DNA of 64,000 bases from contig NZ_KN322987.1 of NCBI RefSeq assembly GCF_000774145.1, positions 64,756-128,755 of the forward strand, read 5' to 3'. This document shows, one piece after another, positions 43,187 to 51,010 of the stretch. The DNA comes from Pseudomonas mediterranea CFBP 5447. GTDB lineage: Bacteria > Pseudomonadota > Gammaproteobacteria > Pseudomonadales > Pseudomonadaceae. Numbering within the stretch: position 1 is the first letter of the stretch; each line of letters opens with the position of its first letter. Below the pieces are notes generated by a model. That model made no database searches, was not told the origin of the DNA, and was given only the letters and a program-made list of their open reading frames with translations. Made by a program: the position numbers and the translations under genes.

Positions 43187-43564
43187 TCAGCCAACCGGCC
43201 GATTGAGTACCGATTCGATACTGGCGATCAGTTCAGCGCAGTGAAACGGCTTGGGAAAGAATGCCACCGGCTCCGCTGCGCCGGCCTTGACCCGGGGCAT
43301 GGGGGCGAGATGGCCGGTGATGAAAATGACCGGGATGTGAATGCCTTGGTCGGCCAGTTGGTTATACATCTGGATGCCGCTCATGCCGGGCATCGTGATA
43401 TCGGAGATCAGGCAGGCGGTCTGTTCTGGGCCGCTGGAGGAGAGGAAATCCAACGCGTTGGCATAGGTTCGAACGGTGTAGCCGCTGGAGCGCAGCAGAC
43501 CTTCCAAGGCAATTCGAACGGACTCATCGTCATCGACCACTGAAATAATTGCGGTATTGGACAT
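43187..43564 (-). CDS. Single-domain (CheY/FixJ-type) response regulator
   Basis: 125-residue receiver domain without an output domain. VVDDDESVR (acidic pair near residues 11-12), phospho-acceptor D55 in LISDITMPG, T84 in FITGH and K105 in FPKPF are present. The sequence is of the FixJ receiver family rather than CheY of the flagellar motor. It lies 100 bases downstream of a FixJ-type regulator gene on the same strand. No histidine kinase is visible here, so it may be a phosphate sink or signal for a kinase elsewhere. Confidence 0.87.
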   Translation of the reverse strand: MSNTAIISVVDDDESVRIALEGLLRSSGYTVRTYANALDFLSSSGPEQTACLISDITMPGMSGIQMYNQLADQGIHIPVIFITGHLAPMPRVKAGAAEPVAFFPKPFHCAELIASIESVLNRPVG

Positions 43565-43646
43565 TTAGGTACCGAAAGTGATGTCAGGTCGCCATAAAGG
43601 CCCCGTCTTCCCTGCAAGATACCTTGTCCTGTCACCCCGCCAAGTT

Positions 43647-43658
43647 ATACCTGGGTAT
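43647..43658. promoter_or_regulatory. 12-bp perfect palindrome
   Basis: ATACCTGGGTAT lies between the two response-regulator genes, 83 bases upstream of the single-domain regulator start. It could be an operator for the neighbouring FixJ-type regulator; support is only symmetry and position. Confidence 0.3.
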
Positions 43659-43664
43659 GAACTT

Positions 43665-44315
43665 TCACTCGCCGCGATGCATGTCCAGCGCCTGGGCCAT
43701 GCGCACCAGATCGGCGAATGAGCGCGCGCGCATTTTGCGCATGGCCTGGCCCCGGTGGATCTTGACCGTGATTTCACTCAAACCGATTTCCCCGGCGATC
43801 TGTTTGTTCATCAAGCCCGACGCGGCCAGGGCCATGACCTGTTGTTCCCGGGCCGTCAGGCTGGCGTAACAGTCCTGGAGCGCCCGACGGCTACGATCGG
43901 ACTCGCGGCGCAACCGATCCCGCTGGAGGGCGGCGGACACTGCATCGATCAGGTCCTGCTCCCGGAAGGGTTTGCTCAGGAAATCCACCGCGCCGGCTTT
44001 CATGGCCTTGACCGTCATGGCGATGTCGCCGTAGCCGGTCATGAACACGATCGGCAGATGGGTATCGGTCGTTGCCAGTTGCTGCTGGAAGTCCAGGCCG
44101 CTGGTGCCGCGCAGCCGCACGTCGAGCACCAGGCAACTGGGTTGGTCGGGGCGAGGGTATTGCATGAACTCCGTCACCGAGCCGAACAGTGCGACCTGCA
44201 GGCCAATGGAGCGCAGCAGGCCGCCGAGGGCCTCGCGCAGCGGTTGATCGTCGTCGACGATATAGACGAGCGGCTCGTCGTTGATGGCCTGGCAGGCGGA
44301 GTGGGTGGGCGTCAT
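43665..44315 (-). CDS. FixJ-family response regulator
   Basis: 216-residue regulator. The receiver domain (about 15-130) has VDDDQP, phospho-acceptor in LVLDVRLRG, MTGYGD and the lysine of LSKPF. The LuxR-type helix-turn-helix (about 150-210) runs LTAREQQVMALAASGLMNK and SEITVKIHRGQAMRKM. It is like the FixJ/TodT/StyR regulators that control respiratory or catabolic genes in pseudomonads. GGAAAG lies 5 bases before the ATG at 44315. The partner sensor kinase is not in the window. Confidence 0.87.
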   Translation of the reverse strand: MTPTHSACQAINDEPLVYIVDDDQPLREALGGLLRSIGLQVALFGSVTEFMQYPRPDQPSCLVLDVRLRGTSGLDFQQQLATTDTHLPIVFMTGYGDIAMTVKAMKAGAVDFLSKPFREQDLIDAVSAALQRDRLRRESDRSRRALQDCYASLTAREQQVMALAASGLMNKQIAGEIGLSEITVKIHRGQAMRKMRARSFADLVRMAQALDMHRGE

Positions 44316-44501
44316 CGGCTTTCCGAAACGAATCTGTGCAAGTGAGTAGGAGGGGCGAACCTGCACGAAGTGCCTTGGGCTGCGCTCGGATCCTACGGTC
44401 ATGGGAATCGTTGCATCTTAAAAGTGCCGCTTGCCGCCAGGTAGGACATAAAACCCTGAAATTGCGCCACGGTCCTGAAGCGCTGCATACCGAAGTATCA
44501 G

Positions 44502-44543
44502 TGGGCTTGCCCAAAGGTTGAATGGGTTGTCCCTAGGTACAAC
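44502..44543. promoter_or_regulatory. Two dyads in the FixJ / LysR divergent spacer
   Basis: TGGGCTTGCCCA (44502-44513) is a perfect 12-bp palindrome. GTTGTCCCTAGGTACAAC (44526-44543) is an 18-bp dyad with a single mismatched pair. Both lie in the 353-bp gap between the divergent FixJ-type and MexT-like genes, in which I see no other gene. They look like operators for one of these regulators. Confidence 0.45.
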
Positions 44544-44668
44544 AGACAAGCGCGCGCCGCGGGAATAACCTGCCAGGCATACCGTCGCCGGTGCGTCTCG
44601 ATGAAGGGGCCGGCGATGATCCTGTCCACTCCTGAATCAATGGCCTGGTGCCTGGGACGGCTACTATG

Positions 44669-45604
44669 ATGAACAGAAATGACCTGCGTCGTGCTGACAT
44701 CAATCTGCTGGTTGTCTTCGAAACCCTGATGCATGAGCGCAATGTCAGCCGTGTCGGTGAAAAGCTGTTTCTTGGTCAACCGACGATCAGCAGTGCACTG
44801 GCCCGCTTGCGACTGATGTTCGATGACCCCTTGTTCATCCGTTCGGGCCGGTTGATGGAGCCGACGTCACGGGCCCAGGAAATATTTTCCAACCTGAGCC
44901 CGGCACTGGATGGCATTGCCGCTGCCCTGAGTCGCTGCCAGGCGTTCGATCCGGGCACCAGTGAGGCGACCTTTCATGTCGGACTGTCCGATGACGTTGA
45001 ATACGCGTTGCTGCCGGATCTGTTGCGCCGCCTGCGGGTCGAGGCGCCGGGCACGACACTGGTGGTGCGCCGGGCTGATCAATGGCAGATGTCCCAGTTG
45101 CTGATCAGCGGGGAAATCACCCTTGGCATCAGCCACACCCTGGAGTTGCCGGCCAATGCCCGGCGCAAGGACTTGCGGCGGATTCGGCCGATGCTGCTGC
45201 GGGCCGACTCGCAGCCCGGCGAATTGTCCCTGGACGAGTTCTGCCAACGACCCCACGCGGTGGTGTCGTCCATGGGCAATGTCATCGATGACTCTGATCG
45301 CGCCTTGAACCTGATCGGGCGCCAACGCCGGGTGGTGTTGACCGTGCCACAGTTCAGCGCCTTGCCTGTGCTGTTGGCCCATAGCGACATGATCGCCATC
45401 GTGCCGGACTATGTCGCCCAGGCCATGGCGACGGCCGCTGGCCTCAGGGCCGAGCCGGCGCCGATCCGCTTGCCCGAGCACGCGCTGTCGATGGTCTGGG
45501 GTGGTGCTTCACACAACGACCCGGGGGAGTGCTGGCTGCGCTCCCGTTGCAGTGCGTTCGTGGCCGAGCACGCCGAACACCATGCCTCGCGGAAGGTCGC
45601 CTGA
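44669..45604 (+). CDS. MexT-like LysR-family regulator
   Basis: 311-residue LysR regulator closely resembling P. aeruginosa MexT from memory: N-terminus NRNDLRRADINLLVVFE, EKLFLGQPTISSALARLR in the DNA-binding domain, and SMVWGGASHNDP near the C-terminus. MexT activates the MexEF-OprN efflux pump in response to electrophile or nitrosative stress. No mexS, mexE, mexF or oprN is visible nearby, so this may be a paralog with another target. ATG codons at 44666 and 44669 are adjacent; I chose the second by homology. Confidence 0.82.
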   Translation: MNRNDLRRADINLLVVFETLMHERNVSRVGEKLFLGQPTISSALARLRLMFDDPLFIRSGRLMEPTSRAQEIFSNLSPALDGIAAALSRCQAFDPGTSEATFHVGLSDDVEYALLPDLLRRLRVEAPGTTLVVRRADQWQMSQLLISGEITLGISHTLELPANARRKDLRRIRPMLLRADSQPGELSLDEFCQRPHAVVSSMGNVIDDSDRALNLIGRQRRVVLTVPQFSALPVLLAHSDMIAIVPDYVAQAMATAAGLRAEPAPIRLPEHALSMVWGGASHNDPGECWLRSRCSAFVAEHAEHHASRKVA

Positions 45605-45619
45605 GCGCTGCAAGGCAGG

Positions 45620-46528
45620 CTAAGAGGCGTATCCTGCCGGGTCGATACGGGCTTGCGCCTTCGCCACCAGGCGCTGCACCCATTCGGCATCCTGCTCGTT
45701 GATCACTGCGTAGCGGTCCGGTGGAAAAAAGGTCCAGTGATGGGCTGCTTCGGCAAGGCGCTTGAGTTCATCGCCAGACAACCAGTAAGACGTGTCGATC
45801 AAGGGGATCGGTGCGCCGTCGAAACGCCGGCCCAGCGGCAGTTGGGTACCGGGGGCAAAGGCAATCGCCAGTTGCGCTCGTGGTTGAAGCCGCTTGGCCG
45901 GCGCAGGCGCCTGCCCGATCCGAGCGTAGGTGAAGTTGCCCGGAAATTGCTCCTTGAGCACCAGCCAGTGCCCCGCCTCGGTCCTGGTCAGGATCCACTG
46001 CGATACACCGCTGTCCTGCATGTGCACGATTTTATCGTTGACCCAGAGCATGAGGGTGTTGCAGTCAGGGTCAAAGTCGTTGGACCACAGGCAGAAACCC
46101 GAGACCAGGGTATGGCGCTCGAGCTCGACCACCCCCTGATCCGGCATGGACTGCCAGTAGCGTTTGGTCGGGTCGTGCTTGTCCCGCAGGAAATTGCGCA
46201 GCGCCCAGGCCGTGGTGAAAAGCACTGTTGCGACCGCCAGCCATCCCAGGGACTCACCGATGATGGTGTCCAGATCGAGGCCAGGGGCGAACAGCGCTTG
46301 ATAGAGCAACAGTCCCAGGAGGAATGCGATGGGGGGCAACAGGGGGCCGAAGCACAGCGGCGGCACCAGCACCATGACCCAGTTGAAACGGTGGTGAGCC
46401 GCGTAGTCATGGGCCCAGGCCTGCTCCTGGGGCAGCATCGGCGCCTGTTCACGCGGGCCGATGGCTGGGTCCGGGGTCCAGAAACGTATGTACTGTGTAT
46501 AGGAGAAGTCGCTCATGGACGAAGTCAT
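45620..46528 (-). CDS. Membrane protein of unknown function
   Basis: 302-residue protein, not recognised. A hydrophilic N-terminus of about 45 residues precedes two close hydrophobic segments (about 50-77, FNWVMVLVPPLCFG onward) and a third at about 93-110. A soluble domain of about 190 residues follows, with alternating aromatic residues and a C-terminal helix. It looks like a small membrane anchor with a cytoplasmic beta-rich domain. Starts at 46528 and 46516 are both possible and neither has a good ribosome site. Convergent with the MexT-like gene, 15 bases apart. Confidence 0.65.
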   Translation of the reverse strand: MTSSMSDFSYTQYIRFWTPDPAIGPREQAPMLPQEQAWAHDYAAHHRFNWVMVLVPPLCFGPLLPPIAFLLGLLLYQALFAPGLDLDTIIGESLGWLAVATVLFTTAWALRNFLRDKHDPTKRYWQSMPDQGVVELERHTLVSGFCLWSNDFDPDCNTLMLWVNDKIVHMQDSGVSQWILTRTEAGHWLVLKEQFPGNFTYARIGQAPAPAKRLQPRAQLAIAFAPGTQLPLGRRFDGAPIPLIDTSYWLSGDELKRLAEAAHHWTFFPPDRYAVINEQDAEWVQRLVAKAQARIDPAGYAS

Positions 46529-46563
46529 GCTCGTTGAGGTAATCGTTGGGAACCCCAGTCCGG

Positions 46564-47580
46564 TCAGCGGGAAAAGCGCTTGCGGTAATCCCGGGGTGAA
46601 ATCGAGAGGTGGCGCTGGAAGGTAAGGCGCATTCGCTCTTCGTCACCGAAACCGCACGAGCGGGCGATCTGGTCGATGTTGCGTTGGGAGTCTTCCAGCA
46701 ATCTTCGCGCGGCTTCCAGGCGAAACAACTCGATGGCCTTGGCCGGGGTTCGGCCGGTCTGGCGCTTGTAGACCCGGGCGAAGTTGCGCGGACTCATCCG
46801 CGCCTGGCGGGCCAGCCGTTCGATGGTCAGGTCGTCGCTCAGGTGCTCGGTAATCCAGAGGTGCAGCTCGTCGAAGCCGGCGCTGTCCTGGGTTTGCAAT
46901 TGCAGCAGCTGGCTGAATTGCGCCTGGCCGCCGGGTCGCTTGAGAAACACCACCAGCTCTCGGGCCACTTGCAGGGCGACGTCGCGTCCGCAGTCGGCTT
47001 CCACCAGTGCCAGGGCCATGTCGATGCCGGCGCTGACCCCTGCCGAGGTCCAGACGTGGTCCTGCTGGATGAAAATCGCATCCAGGTCCACCTCTACCGC
47101 CGGGAAACCGCTTTTCAGCATGTCGCACATCGCCCAATGGGTCGCGGCACGGCGTCCGTCCAGCAAGCCGGCCTGGGCCATCAGGAATGTGCCGCTGCAC
47201 ACCGATGCGGTGCGTCGCGCCCTGACCGAGGCATGGCGCAGCCAGTCGACCAGGTCGACGCAATCGATCATCGCCTGGCGGATGTCGGGCGCGCCGGGGA
47301 CGATCAGCGTGTCGACCGGGACGTCGTCGAACTGGCCCAGGCCGCAGGTCTCCACGACCAGGCCCTCGGCGGTTCGCATCAACCCGCCCGCGAGGCTGGC
47401 GGTATGCATGGCGTAACCGGGCAGGCCGCGTTCGACCATGGCTTTGGTCGCGGCCCAGAACACCGTCTGGGCCCCGGTCAGGTCCAAAAGGCCCATTTGC
47501 GGGTAGGCCAGGAAGACCAGCGTGCGTGGTTGGGTGATCGACCGGGTGGCGAGGTCGATGTCACTGCTCATGTCATTCAT
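46564..47580 (-). CDS. GlxA-type AraC regulator with DJ-1/PfpI domain
   Basis: 338-residue regulator. The N-terminal DJ-1/PfpI-like domain (about 20-190) has the nucleophile-elbow-like cysteine in ASVCSGTFLMAQAG. A C-terminal AraC helix-turn-helix pair (about 235-335) contains LARQARMSPRNFARVYKR and CGFGDEERMRLTFQRHL. Relatives (GbdR, CdhR, ArgR-type) control catabolism of quaternary amines or amino acids in Pseudomonas. The target genes are not evident here; the divergent neighbour is another AraC-family gene. Confidence 0.85.
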   Translation of the reverse strand: MNDMSSDIDLATRSITQPRTLVFLAYPQMGLLDLTGAQTVFWAATKAMVERGLPGYAMHTASLAGGLMRTAEGLVVETCGLGQFDDVPVDTLIVPGAPDIRQAMIDCVDLVDWLRHASVRARRTASVCSGTFLMAQAGLLDGRRAATHWAMCDMLKSGFPAVEVDLDAIFIQQDHVWTSAGVSAGIDMALALVEADCGRDVALQVARELVVFLKRPGGQAQFSQLLQLQTQDSAGFDELHLWITEHLSDDLTIERLARQARMSPRNFARVYKRQTGRTPAKAIELFRLEAARRLLEDSQRNIDQIARSCGFGDEERMRLTFQRHLSISPRDYRKRFSR

Positions 47581-47736
47581 GGTGGCGTGGAGGTTCAAGA
47601 AGTCGATTTCATTGTGCTTTATACACCGGAAGGCACTCCATGCCGGGTCGATTATCCATTTTCGGCACAATTGCGCGGTGTTTCCGGGAGACGGAATGGA
47701 ACTTGCCTGATCTTTGCCCAACAAGCCCAGGAATCG

Positions 47737-48708
47737 ATGAAGGTCGGGTCAATGAATAACAACACCATCGCATCGCCGGTCAATCGGTTCCGTACCGTCG
47801 ACATCGACGAGCACGCCCGGAACATGGGCGGTTGGCAGGTCTGCTACGACCAATTGACCCCTGGACGCTTCGAAGGCGAGTTGATCGAATTCCGTTCCGA
47901 CTGGATGCAATTGGTGCGCGACCGCTCTAATCAGGCCATGACCAAGCGTGGGACGGCCTGGGAAGGGGCCATCACCTTCAGCATGCCGTTGGTGGCGGAC
48001 GGCCCGGTGTTTTGTTCCGGGCACCCGATCCTCGAGCCCAGCCTGCTGGTGGCCCGAGGGCAAAACTTGCCTGAGTTGCGCACGCCCCAGCATCTGGATG
48101 TGCTGGGCGTCGCCATCGACGAGCAGGCGTTGGCGCATGTGCTGGAACGCCAGGGCAGTCGTTTTCGAATTACCGATCTTCCCAAGTGTTACCGCCTCGG
48201 TGACTCGACGCTGCCGGCTGAGCTGGCGGCGCTGTTCGCCGAACTGGAAAGCGACCAGGGACGGGACTCACTGCTGGGCTACGAGTCGATCCGCCGTGGC
48301 CTGCGCGATACGGTGATGCTGCATATGCTGGAACTGGTGGCGCCGGACGAGGCGCCGCCCCTCAGCCCCACGGCGCGCAAGCGCATGGTCGACCGGGCCC
48401 GGGAGTACGCGTTGGCCCATGTCGACGAGCCGCTGTCGATCCTTGACCTGTGCAACCACATCGGTGCCAGCCGGCGCAAATTGCAATACTGCTTCCAGGA
48501 AACCCTGGGCATCAATCCCGTGGCTTATTTGCGCGCGTTACGCCTCAATGCCGTGCGCCGTGAGTTGCGCAACGGCGATCAGGTCCAGGGTGTGCAGGAG
48601 GTGGCGGCACGCTGGGGGTTCTGGCATCTGAGCCGGTTCTCCAGCGACTATCGGGTCCTGTTCGGCGAAACCCCTTCGCAGACTTTGCGTCGCACGCATC
48701 TGTGCTGA
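47737..48708 (+). CDS. AraC-family regulator, EutR-like
   Basis: 323-residue AraC-type regulator with an N-terminal sensing region of about 215 residues and a C-terminal double helix-turn-helix (ILDLCNHIGASRRKLQYCFQ and VAARWGFWHLSRFSSDYR). Layout and motifs resemble EutR-like regulators. It lies 71 bases before a same-strand set of channel, MFS and amidase genes and is their probable activator. AGGA precedes the ATG at 47737; an ATG at 47752 is an equally possible start. Confidence 0.83.
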   Translation: MKVGSMNNNTIASPVNRFRTVDIDEHARNMGGWQVCYDQLTPGRFEGELIEFRSDWMQLVRDRSNQAMTKRGTAWEGAITFSMPLVADGPVFCSGHPILEPSLLVARGQNLPELRTPQHLDVLGVAIDEQALAHVLERQGSRFRITDLPKCYRLGDSTLPAELAALFAELESDQGRDSLLGYESIRRGLRDTVMLHMLELVAPDEAPPLSPTARKRMVDRAREYALAHVDEPLSILDLCNHIGASRRKLQYCFQETLGINPVAYLRALRLNAVRRELRNGDQVQGVQEVAARWGFWHLSRFSSDYRVLFGETPSQTLRRTHLC

Positions 48709-48779
48709 AAACGGATAACGGCCGATAACGCCTGCTCCCTAGGATGACCCCACCACCATATGGTCGGAAGGGGCATTCG

Positions 48780-49712
48780 ATGAATCACAATAAGAAAACA
48801 AACGTCTTGCGCTTTACGTGGTTGACCCTGGGGATGCTCGGCCTCTGCGCCGGCGCCCATGGCACCGAAAACGGCGCGCCGACCACGGCGGTCGGGGTCT
48901 ATGACTTCGGTGCGGGCATGATGCCGCCGGCCACGCCCTTCGGGACCGTCGGCCTGCGCACGGCGTTTTATTCGGCCAACGTGCAGAAAGACCGCCACGG
49001 CAACTCGGCGGACAACAATTTCTCCCTGGATGTGCTGTCCATCGGCGTCGCCTACATGCGCATGACCGATTACACCGTGCTGGGCGCCAAATATGGCTTC
49101 GGCACCGTGGTGCCGTTCTTCAAGATGGACGCTTCGGTACAGGTGCAGACCCCCGTCGGCCCGCTGGATCTTGAGGCCGATCCGTTTCGCCTGGCGGACG
49201 TCCAGTTCCTGCCGGTGATCCTGCAGTGGACCCTGTCGCCGAACCTGTTCGTCAATACGCAGTTCCAGATCCAGGCACCCACGGGCGACTACGACAAGAA
49301 TCGCCTGATTTCCCCCGGCCTCAATCACTGGACGTTCTCACCGATCGTCAACGCCACCTACCTCTCCGACAGCGGCTTTGAAGTGTCTTCAAGCTTCGAG
49401 GTCGATGTGAACACCCGCAACAACGCCACCGACTACAAGAACGGCGTCGAGTACCGCCACGAGTTTGCCGTGGGCCAGCACGCAGGCCCCTGGACGGTGG
49501 GGGTGGGCGGTTATTACTACCGCCAATTCACCGATGACGATGCACCGGGGCTGGAGAGCGGCAACCGCGCCCGGGTGATGGCCGTCGGGCCGGCGGTGAG
49601 TTACTTCAAGCCCGGCATCCCGCCGGTCTGGCTGCACGTCTACAAGGAGTTCGACGCACGTAACCGTGCCGAGGGCTACACCGCGGCGTTGCGCATCTCT
49701 CAAAGTTTCTGA
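48780..49712 (+). CDS. Outer-membrane channel, SphA/phenol MetA-degradation family
   Basis: 310-residue protein with a signal peptide (about 1-28) and alternating amphipathic strands rich in Tyr, Phe and Gly, ending in phenylalanine (ISQSF), typical of an outer-membrane beta-barrel. It belongs to the MetA-pathway-of-phenol-degradation transporter family, which lets small hydrophobic or aromatic substrates in. GGAAGGGG precedes the start. With the MFS carrier and amidase it suggests uptake and hydrolysis of an amide. Confidence 0.82.
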   Translation: MNHNKKTNVLRFTWLTLGMLGLCAGAHGTENGAPTTAVGVYDFGAGMMPPATPFGTVGLRTAFYSANVQKDRHGNSADNNFSLDVLSIGVAYMRMTDYTVLGAKYGFGTVVPFFKMDASVQVQTPVGPLDLEADPFRLADVQFLPVILQWTLSPNLFVNTQFQIQAPTGDYDKNRLISPGLNHWTFSPIVNATYLSDSGFEVSSSFEVDVNTRNNATDYKNGVEYRHEFAVGQHAGPWTVGVGGYYYRQFTDDDAPGLESGNRARVMAVGPAVSYFKPGIPPVWLHVYKEFDARNRAEGYTAALRISQSF

Positions 49713-49723
49713 AGGGGCTCGCC

Positions 49724-50998
49724 ATGAATCAATCAAGTTCCGTTTCAACGGCCGCGACCCCATCGCGCCAGCCTGGCCGGCGCGAGGGCCTGGTGCTGAT
49801 GCTGGGCAGCAGCCTGACCATCATGGGCTCGGTCATGGTCGCGCCGATCCTGCCCCGGTTGGGCGCCGAATTCGGTCCTGTCGAGCCCCGTGCCGATCTG
49901 CTCGTGCCACTGGCCGTCACCGGGCCGGCCCTGGCGATTGCCGTGTGTGCGCCACTGGCCGGTTGGCTGGCCGACCGTATCGGGCGCAAGGCGTTGCTGG
50001 TGCTTGCCACCTTGCTTTATGCCTTGCTCGGCGCCTTGCCGGCGCTGCTCGACAGCCTGCCGGCGATTGTCGGCACCAGACTGTTGTTTGGCTGTACCGA
50101 AGCAGCGGTCATGACCTGCTGCGCAACCTTGATCGCCGACTATTGGCACGGTGAGGAGCGTTTGCGCTATGTCAACCGGCAGGTGGTGACGATCGGCCTG
50201 GTAGGCGCGCTGTTCTTCGTCGTGGGCGGGGCGCTGGGAGAGCACTCGTGGCGTTCACCGTTCCTGCTCTATCTGCTGCCGTTGCTGCTGGTGCCAGCGA
50301 TGGTGAAAGTGCTGTGGGAACCTCCGCTGGCGAGGCGCCAGGTGGTTCAGCAGCCAGCCGATGAAACGGGTCCGACCAAGGTCGCGGTGCGGCAACTGGT
50401 GGTCGGTTACCTGATGATTCTGGGCGGCATGGTCCTGACGTTCGTCGTGCCGGTGCAGGCACCGATGCTGCTGGTCAGCCTGGGCATCACGTCGAGCACG
50501 ATGATCGGCCTGGCGGCGGGCCTGAGCCTGCTGGCGACCCTCGGAGGGTCGTTGATGTGGCCGTTGTTGCGTCGCCGCTTGGGTGTGGCCGGTTGCAACG
50601 CGCTGTTGCTGGGCCTGATCGGCGTGGGTCTATGGCTGCTGATGCGCGGGCAGAGCTACAACGCGGTGCTGGTGGCGGTCTTCATCCAGGGGCTGGGTTC
50701 CGGGTTGCTGGTGCCGAATGTGATGGCGCCGGTGATGAACGCCTTGACCGCCAGCACCCGTGGCCGGGGCTTGGGTGGATTCACCTCGTTTCTTTATATC
50801 GGCCAGTTCGTCAGTCCGCTGGTGGTGGCCTCCGTGATGGCCTTCGCCGGAGACCTGCGCCACGCCATCCAGTGGATGGCCATCGCCGGCCTTGTCGCGG
50901 CATTGCTCTGGGTGATCGCCGGCTTGCGCGCTCGCGGCCACGACCAGGCGAACATTGTCGATCCAACACGCCCGGCTCACGCCAATCGTCATGAATAA
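49724..50998 (+). CDS. MFS transporter
   Basis: 424-residue major facilitator with 12 predicted helices and the loop 2-3 motif GWLADRIGRKALL (about 77-90). Substrate unknown; by context it takes up, or exports, the amide or acid handled by the amidase gene 12 bases downstream. It begins 11 bases after the channel gene with GAAGGGG upstream. Confidence 0.85.
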   Translation: MNQSSSVSTAATPSRQPGRREGLVLMLGSSLTIMGSVMVAPILPRLGAEFGPVEPRADLLVPLAVTGPALAIAVCAPLAGWLADRIGRKALLVLATLLYALLGALPALLDSLPAIVGTRLLFGCTEAAVMTCCATLIADYWHGEERLRYVNRQVVTIGLVGALFFVVGGALGEHSWRSPFLLYLLPLLLVPAMVKVLWEPPLARRQVVQQPADETGPTKVAVRQLVVGYLMILGGMVLTFVVPVQAPMLLVSLGITSSTMIGLAAGLSLLATLGGSLMWPLLRRRLGVAGCNALLLGLIGVGLWLLMRGQSYNAVLVAVFIQGLGSGLLVPNVMAPVMNALTASTRGRGLGGFTSFLYIGQFVSPLVVASVMAFAGDLRHAIQWMAIAGLVAALLWVIAGLRARGHDQANIVDPTRPAHANRHE

Positions 50999-51010
50999 GG
51001 AATCCGAAGC

